Positions 24,706 to 32,595 of a DNA stretch of 64,000 bases are shown here, piece by piece. Both the position numbers and the translations under genes were made by a program. The notes beneath the pieces were generated by a model. That model did no database searches and was not told the origin of the DNA. It saw only the letters and a program-made list of their open reading frames with translations. The first letter of the stretch is position 1; every line of letters starts with the position of its first letter. Origin of the DNA: an uncultured Cytophagales bacterium (lineage in GTDB: Bacteria; Bacteroidota; Bacteroidia; Cytophagales; Cyclobacteriaceae); assembly GCA_913057175.1 (NCBI GenBank), contig CAJXNP010000010.1:62001-126000 (forward strand). The letters run 5' to 3'.

Positions 24706-25578
24706 ATGACCAACGAACTGATCCAAAATTATCAAAACATTCTCTTCCCCTACATTTATAACATTGTCGGTTCAGTAGACGATGCGCTGGATGTAGCCCA
24801 GGAATCGGTTATCAAATTCCTGAAAATCGATCAGAAATCAATCGAAAACCCACGATCCTACCTGATCAAAATCGCCATCAACCAAGCCATTAATTTCAAA
24901 AGCCTTGCCCGTCATCAAAGGGAAAAATACCCTGGCACGTGGCTTCCAGAACCGGTTCAAACGGGTGTGGAAACTTTTCACGATGTAGACAGAGAAAAAA
25001 TTATCACCTACTCACTGATGGTTTTATTGGAAAAGCTATCCGGTCGGGAACGGGCCGTTTACATCCTGAAAGAGATCTTTCACTACACACATGAAGACAT
25101 TTCACAAACATTAAATATTACGGTTGAAAATTCTCGACAGATCTTGAGAAGATCGAAAAAGAAAATCAGTCAGGATGTTTACAATACACAAATCAAAACT
25201 TCCAACAGGCCATTTATTCATTCCTTCATTCAGGCATTGAACTCAACCAATTTCAAATCACTTGAGCAGTTGCTGATCGACGACATTACCATTGAAACGG
25301 ATCATGGAGGAAAGGCTTCTGCTGCCCGAAATACTATTTATGGAAGTCAGAATGTGATCAAATTTATAAAAGGGTTGGCTCTAAAATATTACAAGGATTT
25401 GGAGGCAGAGGTAACGGAAATCAATCATGCTCCCGGGATCATCTTTCGAAGTCGTGAAACAGTGCAAACCATCATTCAATTTGAAATGGTCCAGAATCGG
25501 GTTAAGAGAATGTTTATCATGAGAAATCCTGATAAGTTTAAAGGAGTGGAAAAAGCAAAAATTGCAGTGTCATCCTGA
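24706..25578 (+). CDS. ECF41-type RNA polymerase sigma factor with SnoaL-like C-terminal domain
   Basis: The 290-residue protein has sigma-2 (LFPYIYNIVGSVDDALDVAQE), the linker signature WLPEPV near residue 84, sigma-4 (LSGRERAVYILKEIFHYTHEDI) and a C-terminal SnoaL/NTF2-like extension with DHGGKAS and the end signature NPDKF. WLPEP, DGGGK-like and NPDKL-like motifs are hallmarks of group ECF41, in which the extension replaces an anti-sigma factor. The last codons (GTG TCA TCC TGA) lie within a dispersed repeat, so the stop codon comes from the repeat. Confidence 0.9.
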   Translation: MTNELIQNYQNILFPYIYNIVGSVDDALDVAQESVIKFLKIDQKSIENPRSYLIKIAINQAINFKSLARHQREKYPGTWLPEPVQTGVETFHDVDREKIITYSLMVLLEKLSGRERAVYILKEIFHYTHEDISQTLNITVENSRQILRRSKKKISQDVYNTQIKTSNRPFIHSFIQALNSTNFKSLEQLLIDDITIETDHGGKASAARNTIYGSQNVIKFIKGLALKYYKDLEAEVTEINHAPGIIFRSRETVQTIIQFEMVQNRVKRMFIMRNPDKFKGVEKAKIAVSS

Positions 25579-25760
25579 AGAAACTGCCTTAGAATTGAAG
25601 TTAAGCAAAAAACTAAAAATCCATGTCTCCGGTCTTGTACCAGAGTCTCCTGCAAATTGCAGAGATGTGTTAAATATCATTGCTTTCAAGCACGAGATTG
25701 CCACATTTCGCTCCTTCTCTAAAACCCCATGCCAGCTACTTTCGCAATGACGCTGTAGAG
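25565..25760. repeat. degenerate intergenic repeat after the sigma gene
   Basis: It starts with CAGTGTCATCCTGA, identical to 24652-24665. Around 25629-25680 it aligns with 29043-29093: both share CCGG-CTTGT, CAAATTG and TTAAATATCA blocks. It ends with GAGATTGCCACATTTCGC and TTCGCAATGACGC, typical of REP-like debris. A 62-codon rightward frame across it is not a gene. Confidence 0.6.
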
Positions 25761-25807
25761 ATCAGCAAAGAATTATTAGCAGATCAGTACATTACCAAAT
25801 CAAAACA

Positions 25808-26638
25808 TCATTTCATCACCAAAAACTTCCTCGTAATCTTTTGACCAGTCGATTCTACCTGTAAAATATAAAGCCCATTCCTTAACTGCTCAACCGGAAC
25901 CTGTACAAAATCCGATTCCAGCTTCCTGATTTTTCCCTTGAATGCTTTTTTACCGGTTGTATCAAAGATCCTGACATCCAGTTCATTTCCTTCAAAAGAC
26001 GATGCTTCAATGTTCAAAACATCTCTTGCCGGGTTGGGAAATATTTCGGTCGCACTCTGATAATTGTCCGTATCACTCAGGCCTGTTATCATATTTTCTT
26101 TCATCATGTCATCATCCATTTTATCATCATCATCTCCTCCTTCTGCCAATAAACTTTCGATAACTGATTTCGCTTGATTAACCACGGAGGCTGTTGCATT
26201 TGCAGTGGCTTTATATTGAATAATGCCATTCTGATCCACAACAATTATCCTGTCGTAGGTTGAATTATAAGAGTCTTCCAAACCAGACCCCTTCAGGCAA
26301 AGTTGATATCCAACTCCGGTACTGGATTTAAAGCTTTCCACGCCGGCCTCATTCCCATCCCAGGTATCCACGCCTACTGCTACAAAGTCGGGATCTCCAG
26401 CAAACACTTCATAAATACCCGATTGAGTGTTGGGACCATTTGCCAGACAATGAGGACAGGAATACCCAAATAGAAAAATAAAAACGACTTTTCCCTCTTG
26501 AGAGGAAAGAGTGAACTGACCGCCTCCAAGTTTTTCCAGGCTGAAATTGGGAGCAGGATCGCCAACATTCTGGCCAATCGAGAAAAAAGAAATGCTTAAA
26601 CAGAATAAAAGAAGAAACGGTTTGAATGTCTTTTGCAT
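25808..26638 (-). CDS. redoxin-domain protein with type IX secretion C-terminal sorting domain
   Basis: The 276-residue protein has a signal peptide (ending FSIGQ), then an AhpC/TSA-Redoxin domain (DPAPNFSLEKLGGGQFTLSSQEGKVVFIFLFGYSCPHCLANGP, CPHC near residue 61). An acidic linker (DDDDKMDDDMMKE) precedes a C-terminal T9SS type A sorting domain (IFPNPARDVLNIEAS, LRNGLYILQVES, KFLVMK). It is probably exported across the outer membrane and attached to the surface, an odd place for a disulfide redox enzyme. It is the last gene of an operon after DUF6029 (4-bp gap). Confidence 0.85.
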   Translation of the reverse strand: MQKTFKPFLLLFCLSISFFSIGQNVGDPAPNFSLEKLGGGQFTLSSQEGKVVFIFLFGYSCPHCLANGPNTQSGIYEVFAGDPDFVAVGVDTWDGNEAGVESFKSSTGVGYQLCLKGSGLEDSYNSTYDRIIVVDQNGIIQYKATANATASVVNQAKSVIESLLAEGGDDDDKMDDDMMKENMITGLSDTDNYQSATEIFPNPARDVLNIEASSFEGNELDVRIFDTTGKKAFKGKIRKLESDFVQVPVEQLRNGLYILQVESTGQKITRKFLVMK

Positions 26639-26642
26639 GATA

Positions 26643-28187
26643 TTAAAATCTGGTTGAAAATCTCATTTCAAGCCCCTCAAAATCCAGCACATCATAGCAA
26701 ACACCTGAATTACAGGCCGGTCCACCTCGACGTTTGCCCACAAACAATGTAAAAATATTTTTAGGATTGATATGGTAGCTAAATGACGTTGAGGGATAAA
26801 AGTTGTGATTTTTGCCTTCGTTCACTTGAACGGGATCTCCCGTTACTTCAAGCAGCAGGGAAGCGCTGAACTTCGAGGCTTTGGAAAGGGTGTAATTCAC
26901 GTACCAGTTGGAAAAAGTGACATCCATAGACGTTACCCGATTGATCATTTGCCACTCCAGTTCGACCGTAGAGCTAAGCTTTTCATGGGCCATCTCAACT
27001 ATTCCTCCTGTTGCATAGCGGTTCATTTCATTGATAAAGGGATCGCGGGAGTAGTCGGCAAAAGCCTTTCCCGAAATATTATCTCCCGCATAAAACTGGT
27101 ATTCCCCGAAAAACTCGAGGAAGTAGGTGGGATCTCCCTCAACCACTTCATTACGAGCCATGGAAGTATTAAAAGTCAGCAAGCTGCCATTTTTCATGTT
27201 GTAATAGACTTCAAGCTGGTAGCCACTTTCATCGGTTAGAATAGGCACATGTGTACTGCGGTTCAACAACCGGTACGATTGTTCCTTCACCAGAGTCGGT
27301 GGATCATTGACGCCCGTCCCGATGAAAAAATTGTGGTAGTTTTTGTACTCCAGGCTTGCGCCAATGTTATTGATAAAATAATTCAATCCGATGTAGCCTC
27401 CATATGCCGCCTCCCTGTCAAAAGAAAACACATTGATCCCTTTTTCGATTTTATGGGCGAGCTCTGAGTAAACAGACAGGTTGTTAAGCAAAATTCCTTC
27501 ATAATTGATCGAGGCATAGTGGCTGACCATGATATCATCCTCACTGCCCAATGAATTATTATTCGTTTCATTTCTCATATACATCAGGCCAACCTTTTGT
27601 TTGTTGAAACGATAACTGGTCTCAGCGCCGGCGACCAGGTCCGGCCTTCTCGCTTGAATTTGATCTTTTACATTGCCATCACTGATCGTTGGTGGCAGGG
27701 TGACATCCAACACTTTTCCTCCCAGCACTTTTACTTCCAGGTTGTTGAGATTGATTTTGGCCGATCCTCCCAGCATGTCCTTGTAAAAACCATATCGCAC
27801 CCGGTAGCCGCGTGTTTCCCAGATAGATCCGGGAATTTCGTACATCCTTAGGAGTAACCCACGCCCGAAAGAAGAGTAGATATTCCCAACCTGCAAATCC
27901 AGCTTTTTAGATCGGTATTGTACTTTCGCCTGGCTGAGCCGAAAATATTTATTATCTGTTCCGAAAGATGGATAGTATTGTTCGATCCTTATTTGCGCAT
28001 TGAGGGTTTTATATCGATAGGCTAGATTGAGCTGATCGTAAAGGGAAAACTGGTCTTTCGGTTCAAGGTTGGGCAGGTTTCCGTATTGAAATTCCATCAT
28101 ATTGGAGCCGGAAAATATTCCCTGGGCGAATGAAAGCTGACTGTAAAAAATGGCCGTAAGAATCAAAAAATAAAGGTTAATTCGCAT
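26643..28187 (-). CDS. DUF6029-type outer-membrane barrel protein
   Basis: I use the ATG at 28187 (MRINLYFLILTAIFYS), which gives a clean signal peptide ending SFAQG; an upstream ATG at 28205 is possible. The roughly 514-residue body is a succession of amphipathic beta-strands (FRLSQAKVQYRSKKLDLQVGNIYSSFG, NIFTLFVGKRRGGPACNSGVCYDVLDFEGLEMRFSTRF) with a terminal Phe, so a large porin-like barrel. Two cysteines in GGPACNSGVCYD near the end could be substrates of neighbouring thiol proteins. It sits between a TlpA thioredoxin and a T9SS redoxin. Confidence 0.75.
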   Translation of the reverse strand: MRINLYFLILTAIFYSQLSFAQGIFSGSNMMEFQYGNLPNLEPKDQFSLYDQLNLAYRYKTLNAQIRIEQYYPSFGTDNKYFRLSQAKVQYRSKKLDLQVGNIYSSFGRGLLLRMYEIPGSIWETRGYRVRYGFYKDMLGGSAKINLNNLEVKVLGGKVLDVTLPPTISDGNVKDQIQARRPDLVAGAETSYRFNKQKVGLMYMRNETNNNSLGSEDDIMVSHYASINYEGILLNNLSVYSELAHKIEKGINVFSFDREAAYGGYIGLNYFINNIGASLEYKNYHNFFIGTGVNDPPTLVKEQSYRLLNRSTHVPILTDESGYQLEVYYNMKNGSLLTFNTSMARNEVVEGDPTYFLEFFGEYQFYAGDNISGKAFADYSRDPFINEMNRYATGGIVEMAHEKLSSTVELEWQMINRVTSMDVTFSNWYVNYTLSKASKFSASLLLEVTGDPVQVNEGKNHNFYPSTSFSYHINPKNIFTLFVGKRRGGPACNSGVCYDVLDFEGLEMRFSTRF

Positions 28188-28680
28188 TGGATAGCAGCTC
28201 TTCAATTTTTTGTTTAATGATCAATTCATCGCCCGTATTGTAGCCCTGATGTGAATAAACCACCTTGCCATTTTCATCCAGGATGATCATCGTTGGCAGT
28301 ACGGAAACCACCAGTTCCGTCATGATCTCCTGGTCAGAATCCAAGATAACTTCATAGTCAATTCCTTTGGAATGGGCGAATGGCCGGACTTTGTTGATGT
28401 TCCTCGGACTATCTTCGTTAATGCCAAAAAACTTCACTCCCTGGTCTTTGAATTCGTCGTTCAGCTTGACCATTTCCGGAATGGATTTCACGCAAGGCTT
28501 ACACCAGGTCGCCCAGAAATCGAGGATGGTCAGCTTTTCACCCTTTTCCTCGTCGAGCGTAACGTAGTTTCCTTCCAGGTTTTTGAAAGTGGTGTTTAAA
28601 AAATTCTGGCTTTGGACGTTGGCAAAAATTCCCCATGTGAAGAAAAGAATTAGAAAAATGCAAATAAGATGCGGTTTCAT
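28177..28680 (-). CDS. TlpA-family thiol-disulfide oxidoreductase
   Basis: The 167-residue protein has an N-terminal signal anchor (LICIFLILFFTWGIFANVQS) and a TlpA/ResA-like thioredoxin domain with WATWCKPCVKSIPEMVKL (CKPC near residue 60) and VLPTMIILDENGKVVYSHQG (cis-Pro). It acts in the periplasm as a disulfide reductant. Its stop overlaps the DUF6029 start by 11 bp, so the two are translationally coupled, and a surface-targeted redoxin follows. Confidence 0.9.
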   Translation of the reverse strand: MKPHLICIFLILFFTWGIFANVQSQNFLNTTFKNLEGNYVTLDEEKGEKLTILDFWATWCKPCVKSIPEMVKLNDEFKDQGVKFFGINEDSPRNINKVRPFAHSKGIDYEVILDSDQEIMTELVVSVLPTMIILDENGKVVYSHQGYNTGDELIIKQKIEELLSNAN

Positions 28681-28760
28681 GATAAAAAAGGTTCGGTTTT
28701 TTATGAAACCGTAATTACCACAATTTTGATGAAGGAATTATCTGATTGGGGACATTAAGA

Positions 28761-28856
28761 TGATTTGGTGATGTGTTGATTTTGTGATTTGCTGATGTGG
28801 TGATCTTGTGATTTAGTGATCTTTTGGTTTTGTGATGTGTTGATTTAGTGATTTGC
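28761..28856. repeat. tandem array of twelve octamers, consensus TGATTTNG
   Basis: The stretch divides exactly into 12 units of 8 bp: TGATTTGG, TGATGTGT, TGATTTTG, TGATTTGC and so on, each beginning TGA or TGG. Two further units occur near 28883-28900. Units vary at positions 5-8. It lies in a 740-bp gap between the TlpA operon and the PepSY gene. Confidence 0.85.
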
Positions 28857-29037
28857 CTGCCTTCCAAAACTTTAGTGAAGGTCGGGTGATTTAATGATTT
28901 GTTAGGCTACCACAAATAGGTTAGCACATCCGTCTGCTAAGTTAGAGGCCAAATATATTCTTCTTTTACTTTTAATTTTTTTACATAAAGTTGATTATTA
29001 AAAATTTAGACCATAAAAAAAATCACTATAAATCGAT

Positions 29038-29169
29038 AATTCCCGGCCTTGTGCCGGGATCTCTTCCAAATTGAAGAGAATTATTAAATATCAGAGGAAT
29101 CGATTTGTTTATTCCTTATATCTACTTGGTGAATCACTTCCTGGGGATCCCGGCACAAGGCCGGGAATT
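29038..29169. repeat. large inverted-repeat element, 24-bp arms
   Basis: Arms at 29038-29061 and 29146-29169 are perfect reverse complements, 84 bp apart, and each arm also folds on itself (CCCGGC-CTTGT-GCCGGG). The rest of 28857-29420 holds no convincing gene. The interior shares blocks with the degenerate copy at 25629-25680. Confidence 0.8.
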
Positions 29170-29419
29170 TTCTTCTCTTACAATTATGCTTTTGATATAA
29201 ATGCTTAAAACTAAATCTGAGGGAAAAAACAAACGAACCGGGGAAATTGGTAAAAATTGGTGCCTGCGAATGACCAGGCAAATTTGGTAATTTTGATTGT
29301 TTGGTCGATCCGCAGGGCTTAATTTCTTAACCACAACTTCCCCTTTGATTACTCCTAAAACTTATTTACGAAAAGAATATTATGCCGCTGATCATTTAAA
29401 TTTTTTCACCGAAAAATAT

Positions 29420-31051
29420 TTAAACCTCAGTGGTAACAGGTTGATGATTCACAGAAATTTTTTGGCGCTTTTTCCTGCTCGCCTGACCGTTCTGTTCACC
29501 TAGCTGATCCCTTTTCTTTTTATTTATTTGGCGAACAGCAAACAGCGAGATAACCCCGGCAGCAATCCACAATGTATCAACCAGGAAGAATCCGAATTGC
29601 TGATTCATAAATGTCAGCCAGAACCAGTTTCCGGTCACAACGCCATTAACAACAGGAATGATCAGGCCTAAAATCCCACCCGACAAAAGTGAATATTTAT
29701 TCGTAAAAGCAATGTCCTTTTTCCAGGTGAAAAATGCCGCAATCACCAGCCACCCAATGAAATAAAAGGAATAAAGAAAGCTCATTCCCGTTGGTTGGAT
29801 CACTTTGACTGCGATGAAAGTAAGTGCTGTTATCGGGTACATTCCCAGGCAAATGGCCAGGTAGATATTGACCACCCATTCGTTGAATCTCCTTTTCTTT
29901 TCTGGTATATGTTTTTTATTTCTCGCCACCAGCCAGATCATTACCCCTGACAGGATCACAAAACAGGAAAGCAATCCCAGCCCAAATGAAATAATCCGTA
30001 ATCCATATCCGCCGTAATCACCGTAATGCAACCGGTACAATGAATTTTTTACTCCCTCCAGGTAACTTGCTCTCATGAAAGGATCAACCTCATCCACAAC
30101 CTCTCCGGTAGAAGCGTTAAAGACCATTTTTCCCGGCCCGGTAAATTTTACATCTTTCCGGGTAATACCTTCCACTGAGACATGCATATTTGCATCGCCA
30201 TAATTAAAAATATGCAGGTGATGGATATCAAAATCGATCCATTGTGTCCTTGTCCTTGCAACCAGTTCATTGATGCTCATGGGCTTTTCAAGTGCCTGAT
30301 ATCCATATTCAATTTCAGGTTCGCTGTAACCTAGTTCTTCATATAGTTTACCCTGATCGCCATCATAAAAAACAAATACACTCGGCGCCACTAGTAAAGC
30401 CTGGAGCATGAAAAATGCACCTGTCACAGCATAGACGAATTGAAAAGGTAAACCGATCGTACCCAGTGCCGTGTGGGCATCCGTCCAAATTGTTTTCAAC
30501 TTGGCCCAGGGCCGGAATGTGTAGAAGTTGGAAACGATCTTGTTCCAATGAACAAGGACACCCGTCAATATCGCAAACAGAAAAAAGAATGCTGTGAATC
30601 CCGACAGGTAATAACCGGCCGGATAGGGGATCTGCGCAAAGAAATGGAGTCGGTACAGAAATTCCCCCAGCGTATACGACTCTTCGTATTTTGCGGTCTC
30701 ATGGGTTTCGGTATCCAGGTAGAAAAAATGGGATTCCTTTGCCTGGTCGCTTGCCAGTGAATCTTTGGAAGCTCCCAGATTAACTCCAACCCTCCGCTCG
30801 ATATAGTATTTGCCAATTGCAATGTCACGGCCATGCAGATCGTATTTTTCATCCAGCGACTGCATCGCAGCATCGTAATCCATGGTGATATCCTCTGTAC
30901 TGGTGATAGAGTGGTTTCGTTCCCAGTTAACAATTTCATCCCTGAAAAAGGAAAAAGACCCGGCAAAGAATATCACATACAGCAACACGCTGATGACAAT
31001 ACCGCTGATGGTGTGGGTATGAAAGAAAATATTGTGTAATCGGTTGTCCAT
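29420..31051 (-). CDS. PepSY-associated transmembrane protein (iron/siderophore reductase-like)
   Basis: The 543-residue inner-membrane protein starts IFFHTHTISGIVISVLLYVIFFAGSF, the typical first helix of PepSY_TM (PF03929) proteins, with His residues likely to bind heme. Helices follow near 145-165, 190-215, 350-375 and 400-500; motifs DIHHLHIFNYGD and YRLHYGDYGGYGLRI are present. Family members are flavin- or heme-linked reductases of ferric siderophores in the periplasm. It ends an operon that begins with a TonB receptor (36.3 kb), consistent with reduction of imported iron complexes. Confidence 0.88.
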   Translation of the reverse strand: MDNRLHNIFFHTHTISGIVISVLLYVIFFAGSFSFFRDEIVNWERNHSITSTEDITMDYDAAMQSLDEKYDLHGRDIAIGKYYIERRVGVNLGASKDSLASDQAKESHFFYLDTETHETAKYEESYTLGEFLYRLHFFAQIPYPAGYYLSGFTAFFFLFAILTGVLVHWNKIVSNFYTFRPWAKLKTIWTDAHTALGTIGLPFQFVYAVTGAFFMLQALLVAPSVFVFYDGDQGKLYEELGYSEPEIEYGYQALEKPMSINELVARTRTQWIDFDIHHLHIFNYGDANMHVSVEGITRKDVKFTGPGKMVFNASTGEVVDEVDPFMRASYLEGVKNSLYRLHYGDYGGYGLRIISFGLGLLSCFVILSGVMIWLVARNKKHIPEKKRRFNEWVVNIYLAICLGMYPITALTFIAVKVIQPTGMSFLYSFYFIGWLVIAAFFTWKKDIAFTNKYSLLSGGILGLIIPVVNGVVTGNWFWLTFMNQQFGFFLVDTLWIAAGVISLFAVRQINKKKRDQLGEQNGQASRKKRQKISVNHQPVTTEV

Positions 31052-31069
31052 GCGGATCCAATGATTTTG

Positions 31070-31357
31070 TTAGTAGAATTTATCCAGATATATAATGGCT
31101 GAGAAAATTACCGTCAACCCTAGGTAAATACCCCAAATTTTCCATCCGTTTTTTGACATAAAGGCAAAGATCATCAAGCCCGCCCAGACAATAAAACCGC
31201 TGAAAGCAGCTGTGATCAAGACGGTTGGCCGATCCAGCCAAAGTGCCAGTGTCAGGTGAAAGGCCATGGTCAACAGGTAGCCACCGAGAATAGCTGCAGA
31301 AATCTTAGCAAATCGCTGCCATCCGGATTTTGTCAGGTATTTGGAATTGGCCGGCAT
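31070..31357 (-). CDS. small membrane protein of iron-uptake operon (DUF3649-like)
   Basis: The 95-residue protein has three hydrophobic helices (about 17-36, 43-62, 72-92) and the phrase AKISAAILGGYLLTMAFHLTLALWLDRPTVLITAAFSGFIVWAGL, which resembles DUF3649 proteins. In other bacteria DUF3649 and DUF3325 genes sit beside PepSY reductases, which is exactly the arrangement here (18 bp to the PepSY gene, 2 bp from the next gene upstream). Confidence 0.65.
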   Translation of the reverse strand: MPANSKYLTKSGWQRFAKISAAILGGYLLTMAFHLTLALWLDRPTVLITAAFSGFIVWAGLMIFAFMSKNGWKIWGIYLGLTVIFSAIIYLDKFY

Positions 31358-31359
31358 GG

Positions 31360-31689
31360 TTAAAATTTGATGGTTTCAAAAAATAAAAACAAGACAACAA
31401 TGAATACCATGCCCCGAAAACCAATGATCTTCAATGGATTAAGTATAATGATCATGCTACCAACCGCCATCAGCAAGATGAAAAATGTGAGTATTCCCGC
31501 TCCAACTCCAAGGTTCCAGATCAACAGGATACACGATATGGCAAAAAGGCACAAGCCGATTGAATTGGAAACATTTGGATTTTTCTGCAGCCACTTTCCA
31601 AAGCGAAACTCCAATGGGACCGACTTGGATGAAGTCAGGTAGCAAGCGTAAAAGCCCAAAAAACAGATCAGTGAAGCGAGGGTTATCAT
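31360..31689 (-). CDS. small membrane protein of iron-uptake operon (DUF3325-like)
   Basis: The 109-residue protein has three membrane helices and begins MITLASLICFLGFYACYLTSS, with LICFLGFYACYL typical of DUF3325 members. It precedes the DUF3649-like gene by 2 bp and follows DUF4198 after a 141-bp gap that contains a small CCCC/GGGG stem (31778-31793). The assignment depends as much on operon position as on sequence. Confidence 0.6.
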   Translation of the reverse strand: MITLASLICFLGFYACYLTSSKSVPLEFRFGKWLQKNPNVSNSIGLCLFAISCILLIWNLGVGAGILTFFILLMAVGSMIIILNPLKIIGFRGMVFIVVLFLFFETIKF

Positions 31690-31830
31690 TTAATTTTTGA
31701 TTTAATTTAAGACCAGTTTTTACCTTATAATAGAGTGAAAAAAAGGAAAAATTTATTCTGAAACGACATCCCCCTTACCCCCTCCAAATGGGGATTTGAG
31801 GTATTTTTCCTTTTTTTGAACTGTTTATTA

Positions 31831-32589
31831 TCAATTAGATAAATCAATGCAATAGGTGGCGCAATGCCAGATAAATTCATATTCTTCGCCATTGTATGAT
31901 CCGGGCACCTCTTCTTTTTTGGTCACTTCCACAATGAATTTTGTGTCCCAGGGAAGGGTCAAGGAAATCTCGCCATTTTCATCAGTTGTCAGCTGTTTTG
32001 ACCACTGATCGGCAACGAAAACACTTACTTCTGTATCGGCCAATTGCTCTCCCTTGTAAAGGATCTTCAATTTGAGATCACTTCCTTTTTCTAAGTTTCT
32101 CTCCGACACGTCGACAATCGAAATTCCCAAAGGATTTTCTGAAACCGTCTTCCCAGGGGTTTTCCCAACAAATACTTTCGCGAGAGAATGGTAATGCGTT
32201 TTGAAAATACCAAAGTCGTACTGGGTATAATCGATCACATCAATTTCGTTGTTGTCGAGCAGAACGGAGTACGTTCCTTCGGTCTTGGGAATGAAAGTGG
32301 ATACATAAAACTTTTCGGACGGAACAAATGTCAAACCTTCTTTACTGCCGTCCGGAGCTACTATCCAGGCTTTGAATTTCTTTACCCTTTCGAAGTTTTC
32401 GCCACCCACTTCTTCCCGCAGCCCGTAGGTATATTCTCCAAAAAAGACCTTTACTTCCTGCTCTTTTCCGATCTCCCCTATAGGATTGGTTTCAACCCAC
32501 ATGTAATGAGCAAAAAGAGGGTTCACACCCATGAAAAAGATCATGAGTGTGAACAATATGCTAAGTTGTACTGAGATTGCTTTTTTCAT
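31831..32589 (-). CDS. DUF4198 periplasmic protein of iron-uptake operon
   Basis: The 252-residue protein has a signal peptide ending NPLFA, directly followed by HYMWVETNP. It contains KEQEVKVFFGEYTYGLREE and later EQLADTEVSVFVADQW plus TTDENGEISLTLP, matching DUF4198 (PF10670), a two-domain Ig-like periplasmic family often found with metal transport. Function is not established; it may bind a metal or metallophore. It is 6 bp after the DUF4374 gene. Confidence 0.78.
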   Translation of the reverse strand: MKKAISVQLSILFTLMIFFMGVNPLFAHYMWVETNPIGEIGKEQEVKVFFGEYTYGLREEVGGENFERVKKFKAWIVAPDGSKEGLTFVPSEKFYVSTFIPKTEGTYSVLLDNNEIDVIDYTQYDFGIFKTHYHSLAKVFVGKTPGKTVSENPLGISIVDVSERNLEKGSDLKLKILYKGEQLADTEVSVFVADQWSKQLTTDENGEISLTLPWDTKFIVEVTKKEEVPGSYNGEEYEFIWHCATYCIDLSN

Positions 32590-32595
32590 TTGTAA

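Noticed and set aside
25562-25750. 62-codon rightward frame after the sigma gene
   Set aside because: It spans a dispersed non-coding repeat and changes frame relative to its copies.
28761-28856. possible CRISPR array
   Set aside because: The repeats are only 8 bp, contiguous, without spacers of constant length, and no cas gene lies nearby.
29084-29334. two overlapping minus-strand frames of about 65 codons
   Set aside because: They fall in and next to the 24-bp inverted-repeat element and share no feature with known proteins.
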